22,632 nt of DNA, taken from positions 1 to 22,632 of the forward strand of contig JBJTMY010000039.1 in NCBI GenBank assembly GCA_046073825.1, in the 5' to 3' direction. Positions 9,091 to 16,619 of this stretch are shown here, one piece after another (positions within the stretch are counted from its first letter, which is position 1; each line of letters starts with the position of its first letter). Source of the stretch: CAINEC01 sp046073825 (GTDB lineage Bacteria; Bacteroidota; Bacteroidia; AKYH767-A; OLB10). The notes beneath the pieces are model-generated. The model was not told the origin of the DNA, did no database searches, and saw only the letters and a list, made by a program, of their open reading frames with translations. Made by a program: the position numbers and the translations under genes.

Positions 9091-10323
9091 ATGAACCGAA
9101 CACTTATTACAAATATCAAAGGAATTGTTCAGGCGAATCGTAGTCATGTAATTATGGGATCCGATATGAAGGAACTTCCTGTATTGGAGAATGCATGGCT
9201 GTTGATTCAAGGCGAAGAGATTGTCGCATTGGGAAATATGAATCATTTACCGCATTCTGATGTAACGAATGTGATTGATGCGAGTAACCGATATGTTTTA
9301 CCTACGTATTGTGATTCGCATACGCATATCGTTTTTGCAGGTTCTCGAGAGAATGAGTTTGTAGATCGAGTGCATGGTTTAACGTATGAGGAAATCGCCA
9401 AGCGAGGTGGTGGAATTTTGAATTCGGCTAAACGATTAGCCAATACTTCGGAAGAAGAATTATTCGATGGTGCCCTCTCTCGATTACAGGAGATGACAAT
9501 GACTGGAACCGGTGCTGTTGAAATTAAAAGCGGTTATGGTTTGTCGTACGATGCAGAAATTAAAATGCTTCGGGTGATTCGTCGTTTGAAAGAATCTTCC
9601 GATTTAACCATTAAAGCTACTTTTCTAGGAGCACATGCGTTCCCTTCGGAATTTAAAGAAAATCGCAAAGCGTATGTAGATTTACTTGTTGAGCGATTAA
9701 TACCCATGATTGCAGAAGAAGGACTTGCAGATTATAACGATGTTTTTTGCGATCGCGGATTTTTTACGGTGGAGGAAACAGACCGTATTTTGGAGGCGGG
9801 TAATAAGCATGGCCTTCAACCGAAAATTCATGCAAATGAATTAGATTTTTCGGGTGGCGTACAAGTAGGGGTTAAACATCATGCATTGTCTGTTGATCAT
9901 TTAGAATGTGTAGGCGATGACGAAATCAAAACACTTTTAGGAAGTAAAACGATGCCTACGTTATTACCTGGCACTGCTTTCTTTTTAAAAATTCATTATC
10001 CACCAGCAAGAAAAATGATCGACGCTGGTTTGCCAGTGGCATTGGCGAGTGATTATAATCCTGGTTCATCTCCTTCGGGAAATATGAACTTCGTTCTAAC
10101 GTTAGCTTGTTTGTATTTGGGAATGTCGCCAGAGGAAGCGATTAATGCGGCTACTTTGAACAGTGCGTATGCAATGGGTTTAATGGATGAGTTAGGATCG
10201 ATTGTTCCTCATAAAAAAGCCAATTTATTTATCACAAAGGAAATTTCATCGCTAGGATATATTCCTTATGCGTATGGACGAAATATTGTCGATAAAGTAA
10301 TGATTAACGGAAAATTAAAATAG
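9091..10323 (+). CDS. hutI: Imidazolonepropionase HutI
   Basis: HutI hydrolyses 4-imidazolone-5-propanoate to N-formimino-L-glutamate, the third step of histidine degradation. It belongs to the amidohydrolase superfamily. The 410-residue protein has the metal ligands in place: His77 and His79 in DSHTHIVFAG, His247 in KIHANELDF and Asp321 in LASDYNPG. KSGYGL (146-151), His182 in GAHAF and His270 in VDHLE are further family signatures. A short beta sandwich from both ends frames the barrel. It is followed 12 bases later by ftcD, which uses its product, so the two form an operon. The first two enzymes of the pathway (HutH, HutU) are not in the window. Confidence 0.97.
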   Translation: MNRTLITNIKGIVQANRSHVIMGSDMKELPVLENAWLLIQGEEIVALGNMNHLPHSDVTNVIDASNRYVLPTYCDSHTHIVFAGSRENEFVDRVHGLTYEEIAKRGGGILNSAKRLANTSEEELFDGALSRLQEMTMTGTGAVEIKSGYGLSYDAEIKMLRVIRRLKESSDLTIKATFLGAHAFPSEFKENRKAYVDLLVERLIPMIAEEGLADYNDVFCDRGFFTVEETDRILEAGNKHGLQPKIHANELDFSGGVQVGVKHHALSVDHLECVGDDEIKTLLGSKTMPTLLPGTAFFLKIHYPPARKMIDAGLPVALASDYNPGSSPSGNMNFVLTLACLYLGMSPEEAINAATLNSAYAMGLMDELGSIVPHKKANLFITKEISSLGYIPYAYGRNIVDKVMINGKLK

Positions 10324-10335
10324 TCAAATCAAAAT

Positions 10336-12012
10336 ATGAAACAATTAATAGAATGTGTTCCTAATTTTAGTGAAGGAAATAATTTACAAATTATCAATCA
10401 AATTACTGATGCCATTAGTGCAGTAGAAGGTGTTAAGCTATTAAATGTAGATCCAGGTAAAGCGACTAACCGTACCGTAGTAACGTTAGTTGGTGAGCCA
10501 GCTGCTGTTGTAGAAGCTGCATTCCGAGGAATTCAAAAAGCCTCAGAGTTAATTGATATGTCCAAGCATCACGGGGAGCATCCGCGAATGGGGGCAACGG
10601 ATGTTTGTCCGTTTATTCCAGTTGCGAATATTTCAATGGAAGAAACTGCTGCTTGGAGTCAGAAGTTGGCAAAGCGAGTGGGTGAGGAACTAAACATCCC
10701 TGTTTATCTATATGAAGAGGCCCAAGCAGATAAGTCGAGAAGTAATCTTTCGGTAATCCGTGCAGGTGAGTACGAAGGATTTTTCAAAAAGATAAAAGAG
10801 CCTCAATGGAAACCTGATTTTGGTCCTGCTGAATTTTCTGCAAAGTCGGGTGGAACAGTTATCGGTGCACGTGATTTTTTAATTGCATACAATGTTAATT
10901 TAAATACTAAATCAGTAAAGCGTGCTAATTCAATTGCCTTTGATATTCGCGAAGCTGGTCGAATTAAGACAGATGAAAAAGGAAAGAAGGTGTTGGATGA
11001 ACAAGGCAATGAAATCAGAATTCCGGGTTCATTAAAAGGCGTGAAGGCAATTGGTTGGTATATTGAAGAATACGGTCAAGCGCAAGTATCAATCAACATC
11101 ACACAATTTAGAGAAACACCATTACACATCGTTTTTGAGGAGTGTTATAAGAGTGCCTTTAATCGTGGAGCAAGAGTAACAGGAAGTGAGTTAGTTGGTT
11201 TGGTGCCTTTAAGCGCAATGCTCGATGCAGGTAAATACTTTTTGAAGAAACAACGGTTATCCGCAGGTGTTAGTGATCAGGAGTTGATTCATATAGCTGT
11301 AAAATCGATGGGATTAGATGAGCTAGGTCCTTTTGATCCAAAGCAACGAATTATTGAATATGTATTAAACGAAGGAAATGAAGCTCCGTTGGTAAACATG
11401 AAATTAACAGCGTTTGCTGATGAAACTGCTAGCGAGTCGCCTGCGCCAGGTGGTGGATCTATTTCTGCTTATGTGGCTGTTTTAGGTGTTTCATTGGGAA
11501 CGATGGTCGCAAATTTAAGTGCCTCTAAAAAAGGTTGGGAAGATCGCTGGGAAGAGTTCAGTAATTGGGCCGAAAAAGGTCAGTTGTATAAAAAACAATT
11601 AATGGACTTAGTTGATGAAGATACTCGTTCTTTTAATGCGATTATGAATGGATTTGCTTTACCTAAAGGTACAGACGAAGAGAAAGCAATCCGTAAGCAA
11701 GCTATTCAAGATGCAACAAAATATGCTATTGAAGTTCCTTTGAAAGTCATGGAACTTTCATTGGCTTCTATGGAGGTAATGAAAGAAATGGTTGCCATTG
11801 GTAACCCGAATTCCATTACGGATGCAGGAGTAGGAGCATTATGCGCCCGCACTGCTGTTTTAGGTGCTCACATGAACGTCCGAATAAATACAGGTAGCTA
11901 CGATGACAAAACATTTGTTGCTGAAATACTAAAGAAGGCAGCGGCCATAGAAGAGCAAGCGGTGAAGTTGGAAGGAGAGATTGTTGGGATGGTGAATAAA
12001 GCGATAAATTAA
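10336..12012 (+). CDS. ftcD: Bifunctional glutamate formimidoyltransferase / formimidoyl-THF cyclodeaminase
   Basis: This 558-residue protein carries both activities of the mammalian FTCD enzyme. The transferase half (residues ~1-325) moves the formimino group from formiminoglutamate to tetrahydrofolate, releasing glutamate. It opens with ECVPNFSEG and contains HHGEHPRMGATD (78-89), with His82 at the position of the known catalytic histidine. The cyclodeaminase half begins near residue 354, with ETASESPAPGGGSISAY as its hallmark and NSITDAGVGALCARTA near the end; it makes 5,10-methenyl-THF and ammonia. It directly follows hutI, so carbon from histidine goes to glutamate and one-carbon folate. 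No terminator is visible after it; the repeat-rich stretch follows. Confidence 0.97.
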   Translation: MKQLIECVPNFSEGNNLQIINQITDAISAVEGVKLLNVDPGKATNRTVVTLVGEPAAVVEAAFRGIQKASELIDMSKHHGEHPRMGATDVCPFIPVANISMEETAAWSQKLAKRVGEELNIPVYLYEEAQADKSRSNLSVIRAGEYEGFFKKIKEPQWKPDFGPAEFSAKSGGTVIGARDFLIAYNVNLNTKSVKRANSIAFDIREAGRIKTDEKGKKVLDEQGNEIRIPGSLKGVKAIGWYIEEYGQAQVSINITQFRETPLHIVFEECYKSAFNRGARVTGSELVGLVPLSAMLDAGKYFLKKQRLSAGVSDQELIHIAVKSMGLDELGPFDPKQRIIEYVLNEGNEAPLVNMKLTAFADETASESPAPGGGSISAYVAVLGVSLGTMVANLSASKKGWEDRWEEFSNWAEKGQLYKKQLMDLVDEDTRSFNAIMNGFALPKGTDEEKAIRKQAIQDATKYAIEVPLKVMELSLASMEVMKEMVAIGNPNSITDAGVGALCARTAVLGAHMNVRINTGSYDDKTFVAEILKKAAAIEEQAVKLEGEIVGMVNKAIN

Positions 12013-12325
12013 TTTGATAATTTGTCAATGTGCTGATTTGAAAATGATTTTTTAATAAAGTAGTTCAGTTTATTTGTTTGATATTTGAGGAAGTTGTTAT
12101 ATCTATTCAAGTATAAATCCTCTCCTTTGGAGAGGCAGGGAGAGGTCTAAAATAGGTTGCTAATTTGATAATTTGCTAGCGAAGCTTCGCGATGTGATGA
12201 TTTGATAAATACACAATTTGAAAATTTGAAGATGTGCTGATTTGATAATTTGATGATGTGCTAATTTGCTAACGTGATTCTTGAGGATTCGGGATGAAAA
12301 AAGAAATAATTTGTGATTTTAATTC
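12013..12325. repeat. Gene-free stretch of degenerate TTTGATAATTTG-type repeats and small palindromes
   Basis: I find no gene here. Two blocks (12011-12046 and 12159-12276) are built from short variants of atttgataatttg, atttgaaaatttg and gatgtgctgatttg, in steps of about 7-9 bases. Between them is a compact inverted repeat, cctctcc-ttt-ggagagg (12119-12135), followed by a third, direct copy gggagagg. Inside the second block is the perfect 12-base palindrome gcgaagcttcgc (12179-12190). I recall similar AT-rich phrases and the CTCTCC-TTT-GGAGAG hairpin from other Bacteroidota intergenic regions, but cannot verify that here. The units are too irregular and too close together for a CRISPR array. 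Confidence 0.75.
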
Positions 12326-12532
12326 ATGGAGAAACCAAAATTTGATCGAACGGCTTTTAAGATTAATACTTATAAGTCGGCGGATAATTACAAAGAGTAT
12401 TGGTTAAGTAAAACGCCAAAAGAGCGATTTGCAGCTGCTTGGTATCTCATCTGTTGTGCTTACAATATCGATTATAACAATCCTCCTAAACTAGATAGAA
12501 CTTGTTTTTCAATGCGTAAACACGATAGTTGA
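12326..12532 (+). CDS. Small conserved-looking protein with an internally repeated DRT-F motif
   Basis: This 68-residue protein starts at an ATG directly after the repeat stretch and stops 10 bases before the end of the convergent methyltransferase gene. It is soluble and basic, with a central helix-prone part (ERFAAAWYLICCAYNI). Its ends share a motif: FDRTAFKI at residues 6-13 and LDRTCFSM at 56-63, giving a pseudo-repeat around the helix. I recall small proteins of this pattern as common in Bacteroidota, sometimes near nucleotidyltransferase genes, but this is memory and not evidence from the window. No function can be given. The coherent composition and repeated motif argue that it is a real gene and not a chance frame. 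Confidence 0.7.
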   Translation: MEKPKFDRTAFKINTYKSADNYKEYWLSKTPKERFAAAWYLICCAYNIDYNNPPKLDRTCFSMRKHDS

Positions 12533-12542
12533 TAAATAGAAA

Positions 12543-13250
12543 TCACAAAATCAAAAACACCACCGGTATTTTATGCAATTCAGGAATTTGTTTTTTCCAT
12601 TCTTGGATGCGCATTGTGCGGATGCTTTCTGCGTCGGTATCGATGTTCGAAGCAATACATAATCGAGTTTCGTTATTGCATGCCGTTAGTATATCTTTCA
12701 ACATTGCATTGTTTCGATAAGGCGCCTCAATAAAAATTTGTGTTTCGTTGCGTTGTTGTGAAGATCTTTCTAAATGTTGCAACGATTTTATTCGATCGTT
12801 TCTATCGATTGGCAAGTAACCATGAAAACAAAATCGTTGTCCATCTAATCCCGAAGCCATTAACGCCAACAAAATAGAAGAAGGACCTATTAAGGGTTTT
12901 ACTTTAATATTTGCCTTGTGTGCAGCAGCTACAACACGTGCACCCGGATCAGCTACTGCAGGACAACCCGCTTCACTTAATAATCCAGTAGGGATTTTAT
13001 TCTTTAATGGATCTAAAAACGAATTGATATTTTGTTTTGGATCGTGTTTGTCTAATTCAAAAATAGTTAGCTCGGCTTGCGGAGTTTCAATCGCACATTG
13101 CTTTAAAAAGGCTCTGGCTGATTTTTCATTTTCTACTATAAAGACTTTCAATTTGCGAATAATAGCAAGCGTACTTGCAGATAAATACATTTCAGGAGCT
13201 GTATCCGTACTCAGTCCACAAGGAATTAAATACAATTGAGGATTTAACAT
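12543..13250 (-). CDS. Short RsmI-like SAM-dependent methyltransferase (tetrapyrrole-methylase fold)
   Basis: The protein (235 residues from the chosen start) belongs to the RsmI/tetrapyrrole methylase superfamily. RsmI itself methylates the ribose of C1402 in 16S rRNA. Family hallmarks are LYLIP at the N-terminus, GLLSEAGCPAVADPG, PLIGPSSILLALMASGL and FCFHGYLP. The usual PTPIGNL and AEDTR motifs are replaced by PCGLSTD and VENEKSA, and the C-terminal helical domain of E. coli RsmI is absent. It is therefore probably a paralogue with an unknown, perhaps different, substrate. I chose ATG 13250, which puts LYLIP next to the N-terminus; the in-frame GTG at 13268 would add six residues and overlap the upstream metallophosphoesterase stop. 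It is the last gene of the pdxH unit. Confidence 0.88.
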   Translation of the reverse strand: MLNPQLYLIPCGLSTDTAPEMYLSASTLAIIRKLKVFIVENEKSARAFLKQCAIETPQAELTIFELDKHDPKQNINSFLDPLKNKIPTGLLSEAGCPAVADPGARVVAAAHKANIKVKPLIGPSSILLALMASGLDGQRFCFHGYLPIDRNDRIKSLQHLERSSQQRNETQIFIEAPYRNNAMLKDILTACNNETRLCIASNIDTDAESIRTMRIQEWKKQIPELHKIPVVFLIL

Positions 13251-13260
13251 GACTGATTTA

Positions 13261-14523
13261 TTAAGCACATTCTAATTCAAACAAGGTGATTTCAGGTAAT
13301 ATCCCTACACGGCCAGGATAACCTAAAAATCCTAGTCCGCGGTTTACATATAAATACTGATGTCCTTCTTGATACAAACCTGCCCATTCTTTGTAAATGT
13401 ACTGCACAGGACTCCAACGGAAATAAGGAATTTCAATTCCGAATTGAAATCCATGCGTATGTCCGGCAAGCATTAAATCCACTTTGGGATAGTCGCTGAT
13501 AATCTCTCCTCTCCAATGTGATGGATCGTGAGAGAGTAAAATATTGAAATCTGCGTACGCAATATCTTTGGTGGCTTTCTTCATACTTCCATACTTTGGA
13601 AAGCGTAAATGCGTGCTCCAATTCTGAACCCCAATCAAAGAAATTTTATCTCCATTGTTTTCTAATATTCGATGTTCATCAAGTAAGATATCCCAACCCA
13701 TTTCTTTATGATGGTTAATTAACGATTGTAGGTTTTGCTTCTTTGCAGCATCACTTTCCCACAATACATAATCGCCATAATCATGGTTGCCAAGAATAGA
13801 AATAACGCCATGCTTTGATTTTAATTTCGAAAGTGCTGGTTTGTGCTCTATCACTTCATCATTGCGGTTGTTCACTAAGTCGCCAGTAAATAAAATGATA
13901 TCCGGATTGAGTCCATTGATGATGCCTACTGCACGATTCAATGGTTCTTGTGATACAAAACTGCCCGAATGAATATCCGAAATTTGAACCATTTTATACC
14001 CATGAAATCCTTTTGGAAGATTAGGGAGTTTTAATTTTACTTTACGAACATGATAATCGGTAGCTCCTTTTGCCATTCCGTAGAGTAAGCTGATAAAAGG
14101 AAGAGAGCCGGCAAAAATTCCTAATCGCACTAAAAAATCAGAACGTGTTATGCCTTGCGGTAATACATTACTGTTAGAAACATCAGCCATTTGTTTTGTT
14201 GGAAATAGTTTTGAATAACTCCATCTAACAAAACGCGTTAAATCATCAACCAACATAAAAATCAAAATCAGCAATTTAGAAATCATAATAATGAAAACAA
14301 ATGCTGTAAAATAGGTGCGAATAAATTTAGGCCAAGTTTGAAGGTCCCAGATCATTGTACTCAAAACAACACCGATGCTAAATGCGGTAAAAGACCAGAA
14401 TATGATCGAAGAGATTTTTTGAGAATAATCCGACGTGTTTCTTAGGGTAAACTTGAATGCCTGATAAACATAAACATCAATAATTAAAATGAGCGCAACA
14501 AGAAATAACTGTCCGAATTTCAT
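13261..14523 (-). CDS. Membrane-anchored calcineurin-like metallophosphoesterase (YkuE-like)
   Basis: This 420-residue protein has three hydrophobic segments in its first 95 residues (about 4-25, 38-58 and 70-93) and a fourth near 132-150. A metallophosphoesterase domain follows from ~165 to the end. All five metal-binding signatures are present: ISDIH (Asp183, His185), TGDLV (Asp215), GNHD (245-248), LLSHDPSHW (His332) and GHTHGFQ (354-360). The family hydrolyses phosphomono- or diesters; related proteins act on lipid pyrophosphates or nucleotides, and the substrate here is unknown. The catalytic domain probably sits on one face of the inner membrane. It lies 19 bases after pdxH, and its stop is next to the start of the RsmI-like gene, so the three are likely an operon. 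Confidence 0.92.
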   Translation of the reverse strand: MKFGQLFLVALILIIDVYVYQAFKFTLRNTSDYSQKISSIIFWSFTAFSIGVVLSTMIWDLQTWPKFIRTYFTAFVFIIMISKLLILIFMLVDDLTRFVRWSYSKLFPTKQMADVSNSNVLPQGITRSDFLVRLGIFAGSLPFISLLYGMAKGATDYHVRKVKLKLPNLPKGFHGYKMVQISDIHSGSFVSQEPLNRAVGIINGLNPDIILFTGDLVNNRNDEVIEHKPALSKLKSKHGVISILGNHDYGDYVLWESDAAKKQNLQSLINHHKEMGWDILLDEHRILENNGDKISLIGVQNWSTHLRFPKYGSMKKATKDIAYADFNILLSHDPSHWRGEIISDYPKVDLMLAGHTHGFQFGIEIPYFRWSPVQYIYKEWAGLYQEGHQYLYVNRGLGFLGYPGRVGILPEITLFELECA

Positions 14524-14542
14524 AATGGTTTTTTAATAATTA

Positions 14543-15199
14543 CTAAGGGGCTAAACGGAATACCATCCAATTTTCATTATTTCGTTCATATAAAAAACGA
14601 TCATGTAAACGATTAGGACGTCCTTGCCAGAATTCAATTCTGTTGGGGATTACTAGATAGCCTCCCCAATGAGGCGGTCGAGGAATAATTTTATTTTCAT
14701 ATAAAGCATTTAAACGAATGACTTCATCTTCTAAGTCTTTTCGAGAAGAAATAAGTGACGATTGCGACGATGCCCATGCACCAATTTGACTTTCACGCGG
14801 GCGAACTGCAAAGTATGCGTCCGATTCTTCTGCACTTACCTTCCTAATTTCGCCTTCTATTCGCACTTGCTGAGCCAGTGGTTGCCAAAAGAAATTAAGG
14901 CAAACATTCGTGTTGTGATTTATCTCTTCTCCTTTGCGACTTTGATAATTTGTAAAAAAAACAAACCCTCTTTCATCAAGACCTTTTAATAAAACAATAC
15001 GTGATGAAGGCTTATTATTAGTAACCGAGGTGAAGCACATGGCATTTGGTTCAGGCACTTCATTATTTAAAGCAACCGTAAACCATTTTTCAAATTGCTT
15101 CATTGGGTTCTCATGAAGATCATTTTCCGACAAAATTCCTTTGTCGTATTGTTCACGCATTTGTTGTAAATGAAGACTGAAAGGAGATCCTTGTGACAT
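14543..15199 (-). CDS. pdxH: Pyridoxamine/pyridoxine 5'-phosphate oxidase PdxH
   Basis: PdxH is the FMN-dependent cytosolic oxidase that converts pyridoxine or pyridoxamine 5'-phosphate to pyridoxal 5'-phosphate. FMN and substrate contacts are visible: SSRIVLLKG near residue 65, FFTNYQSRKG (81-90), then LNFFWQPLAQQVRIEG, and the C-terminal signature EFWQGRPNRLHDR with the ending WMVFRLAP. I chose ATG 15199, giving 218 residues, the same length as E. coli PdxH. The longer in-frame start at 15229 would add ten residues (MLYFCLEYCT) that do not look like this family. It is the first gene of a three-gene minus-strand unit. Confidence 0.96.
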   Translation of the reverse strand: MSQGSPFSLHLQQMREQYDKGILSENDLHENPMKQFEKWFTVALNNEVPEPNAMCFTSVTNNKPSSRIVLLKGLDERGFVFFTNYQSRKGEEINHNTNVCLNFFWQPLAQQVRIEGEIRKVSAEESDAYFAVRPRESQIGAWASSQSSLISSRKDLEDEVIRLNALYENKIIPRPPHWGGYLVIPNRIEFWQGRPNRLHDRFLYERNNENWMVFRLAP

Positions 15200-15399
15200 A
15201 GTGCAATATTCGAGACAAAAGTATAACATCCTTTCCTAATAATTTGTTTTTATTTCAGATTAGGCAGATAGAAAATTCAAGAAATTGTAAGAAAATGTAA
15301 GGTTTTTCGTTTTTTCAATTAATATCGTAGTAAAATAGCATAAGCAAAGGCAACAAAAAACAATCATCTCAGTTTAATCATTCAATAAACAGATTCGCT

Positions 15400-15960
15400 A
15401 TGAAAAGAATATTTGAACCTCTACAAGGAAGCTTACTAATTTCGGAGCCATTTTTAGCAGATGCATTCTTCAAACGTTCGGTAGTGCTTTTAAGTGAGCA
15501 TGATAATAAAGGGACATTAGGATTTATTTTAAATAAGCCAACCGAGGTTACCGTCAACCAAGCGGTCGATGAATTTCCTGATTTTGATGCGCCTTTATAT
15601 TTTGGCGGACCCGTAGAAACAGACACACTTTTTTACATTCATACAATTGGCGAAATTTTGCCTGGGGCAATGGAGATTACTACTGGTATTTGGTTGGGTG
15701 GAGATTTTGATACTTTAAAGCAATTAATTGAAGATAAAAAAGTATCTACAGAGCAGATACGATTTTATGCAGGTTATTCGGGATGGGAACCTGATCAACT
15801 AGAAAATGAGATGCGCGAAAAAGCTTGGCTTGTGACAGATGCACCCACTGATTTTAGTTTTTTAGGTGAGCCCGAAGTGTTATGGGGAAAGGTTTTAAAG
15901 TCGATGGGAAATGAGTACGCAATACTTTCTACATTCCCGGAAGACCCAAGTTTGAATTAA
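15400..15960 (+). CDS. YqgE/AlgH family protein (DUF179)
   Basis: This 186-residue cytosolic protein matches the YqgE/AlgH family along its length. Signatures are GSLLISEP near the start, FKRSVVLL, GTLGFILNKPT, the central YFGGPVETD, and RFYAGYSGWEPDQLENE toward the end. The family is widespread and its biochemical role is unsettled; it has been linked to alginate regulation in Pseudomonas only indirectly. It is divergent from pdxH, with about 200 bases between their start codons, and appears to be a single-gene unit ending at a hairpin. Confidence 0.95.
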   Translation: MKRIFEPLQGSLLISEPFLADAFFKRSVVLLSEHDNKGTLGFILNKPTEVTVNQAVDEFPDFDAPLYFGGPVETDTLFYIHTIGEILPGAMEITTGIWLGGDFDTLKQLIEDKKVSTEQIRFYAGYSGWEPDQLENEMREKAWLVTDAPTDFSFLGEPEVLWGKVLKSMGNEYAILSTFPEDPSLN

Positions 15961-15984
15961 GTATCCAAACAGTTTTTATAAATG

Positions 15985-16018
15985 GCAGCAGATGATGATT
16001 CGACTGCTGTTTTTATTT
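15985..16018 (+). terminator. Probable terminator after yqgE/algH
   Basis: The stem cagcag (15986-15991) pairs with ctgctg (16004-16009), with two more G-U pairs possible at the base. A 12-base loop separates the arms, and tttttatttt follows. It lies 25 bases after the stop codon. The loop is long, so confidence is moderate. Confidence 0.6.
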
Positions 16019-16052
16019 TGAAAATAGGCTTTTGTTTTTTAATATTGATTTA

Positions 16053-16250
16053 ATGAAAATGTTGTTGACTAAATCTATTTCAGAAGGAAAATTAAGACTT
16101 CTTTCTAAATATTTGAAACAAGCTGAAGTTGAATTTAAAGTAATATCTGAAAATCAATTTGAAGACATAGGCTTGTCATATTTAATTAATGAGGCTGACA
16201 AGTCAGAAATAGTATCTAAAAAAATAATTTTGAAAAAACTAAGAAAATAA
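16053..16250 (+). CDS. Small antitoxin-like protein, orphan
   Basis: This 65-residue protein begins MKMLLTKSISEGKLRLLSKYLKQ. A short beta-like stretch (VEFKVISENQFEDIG), an LSYLINEADKSE segment and a basic tail (KKIILKKLRK) follow. The layout resembles small Bacteroidota proteins that precede RelE-type toxins and are taken to be antitoxins, but the match is by pattern only. No toxin gene follows; instead the convergent MNT gene begins its 3' end 48 bases away. I chose ATG 16053; a TTG at 16032 would extend it by seven residues. It is a probable orphan or remnant. Confidence 0.55.
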   Translation: MKMLLTKSISEGKLRLLSKYLKQAEVEFKVISENQFEDIGLSYLINEADKSEIVSKKIILKKLRK

Positions 16251-16298
16251 TTTGAATCAGTAAACAATAATCAGGTCGTTTTGTATTACAGAAAAATA

Positions 16299-16550
16299 TT
16301 ATGGCTTGATTCCATTTTTAGAAATTAAATCGACTTTGATATTTAAAATTTCTTGAAGTTCATTTGCAAGATCAATAAACTCAATTCCTATTGGTTTTTC
16401 AAACTCAACCATTATATCAGTATCACTATTTTTAGTTTCCTCAGATCTGCTATATGAACCAAAAATGGCCAAGTGTTTTATTTTGTATTTTTTAGACAAG
16501 TAATCTTTATTTGAAGATAAAATGCTATTTATTTCGGCAAAGCTTTTCAT
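16299..16550 (-). CDS. MNT-type nucleotidyltransferase, C-terminus cut by an in-frame stop
   Basis: This 83-residue protein is a minimal nucleotidyltransferase of the kind that pairs with HEPN toxins. The catalytic motif is intact: AIFGSYSRSEE, then SDTDIMVEF with two aspartates, and a third strand ending in KVDLIS. It stops after NGIKP. In the same frame, directly after the TAA at 16299-16301, the sequence encodes YFSVIQNDLIIVY before the next stop at 16257. Family members commonly end in a KPKYF...DLIYV-like tail, so a Lys codon has probably become TAA and cost about 14 residues. No HEPN partner is adjacent. The catalytic core could still fold; whether it is active is unknown. It converges on the antitoxin-like gene. 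Confidence 0.8.
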   Translation of the reverse strand: MKSFAEINSILSSNKDYLSKKYKIKHLAIFGSYSRSEETKNSDTDIMVEFEKPIGIEFIDLANELQEILNIKVDLISKNGIKP

Positions 16551-16619
16551 CTAGTAAAAATATGCAGCAAATAATGATTTTCAAAGATAAATAGTGCTTA
16601 TAAGTTTTATATTTGTTCG

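Noticed and set aside
12159..12276. CRISPR array
   Set aside because: The repeats are short, variable and adjacent, with no unique spacers of constant length and no cas genes.
12916..13239. 107-codon frame on the plus strand opposite the RsmI-like gene
   Set aside because: It is antisense to conserved methyltransferase motifs and shows no motif of its own.
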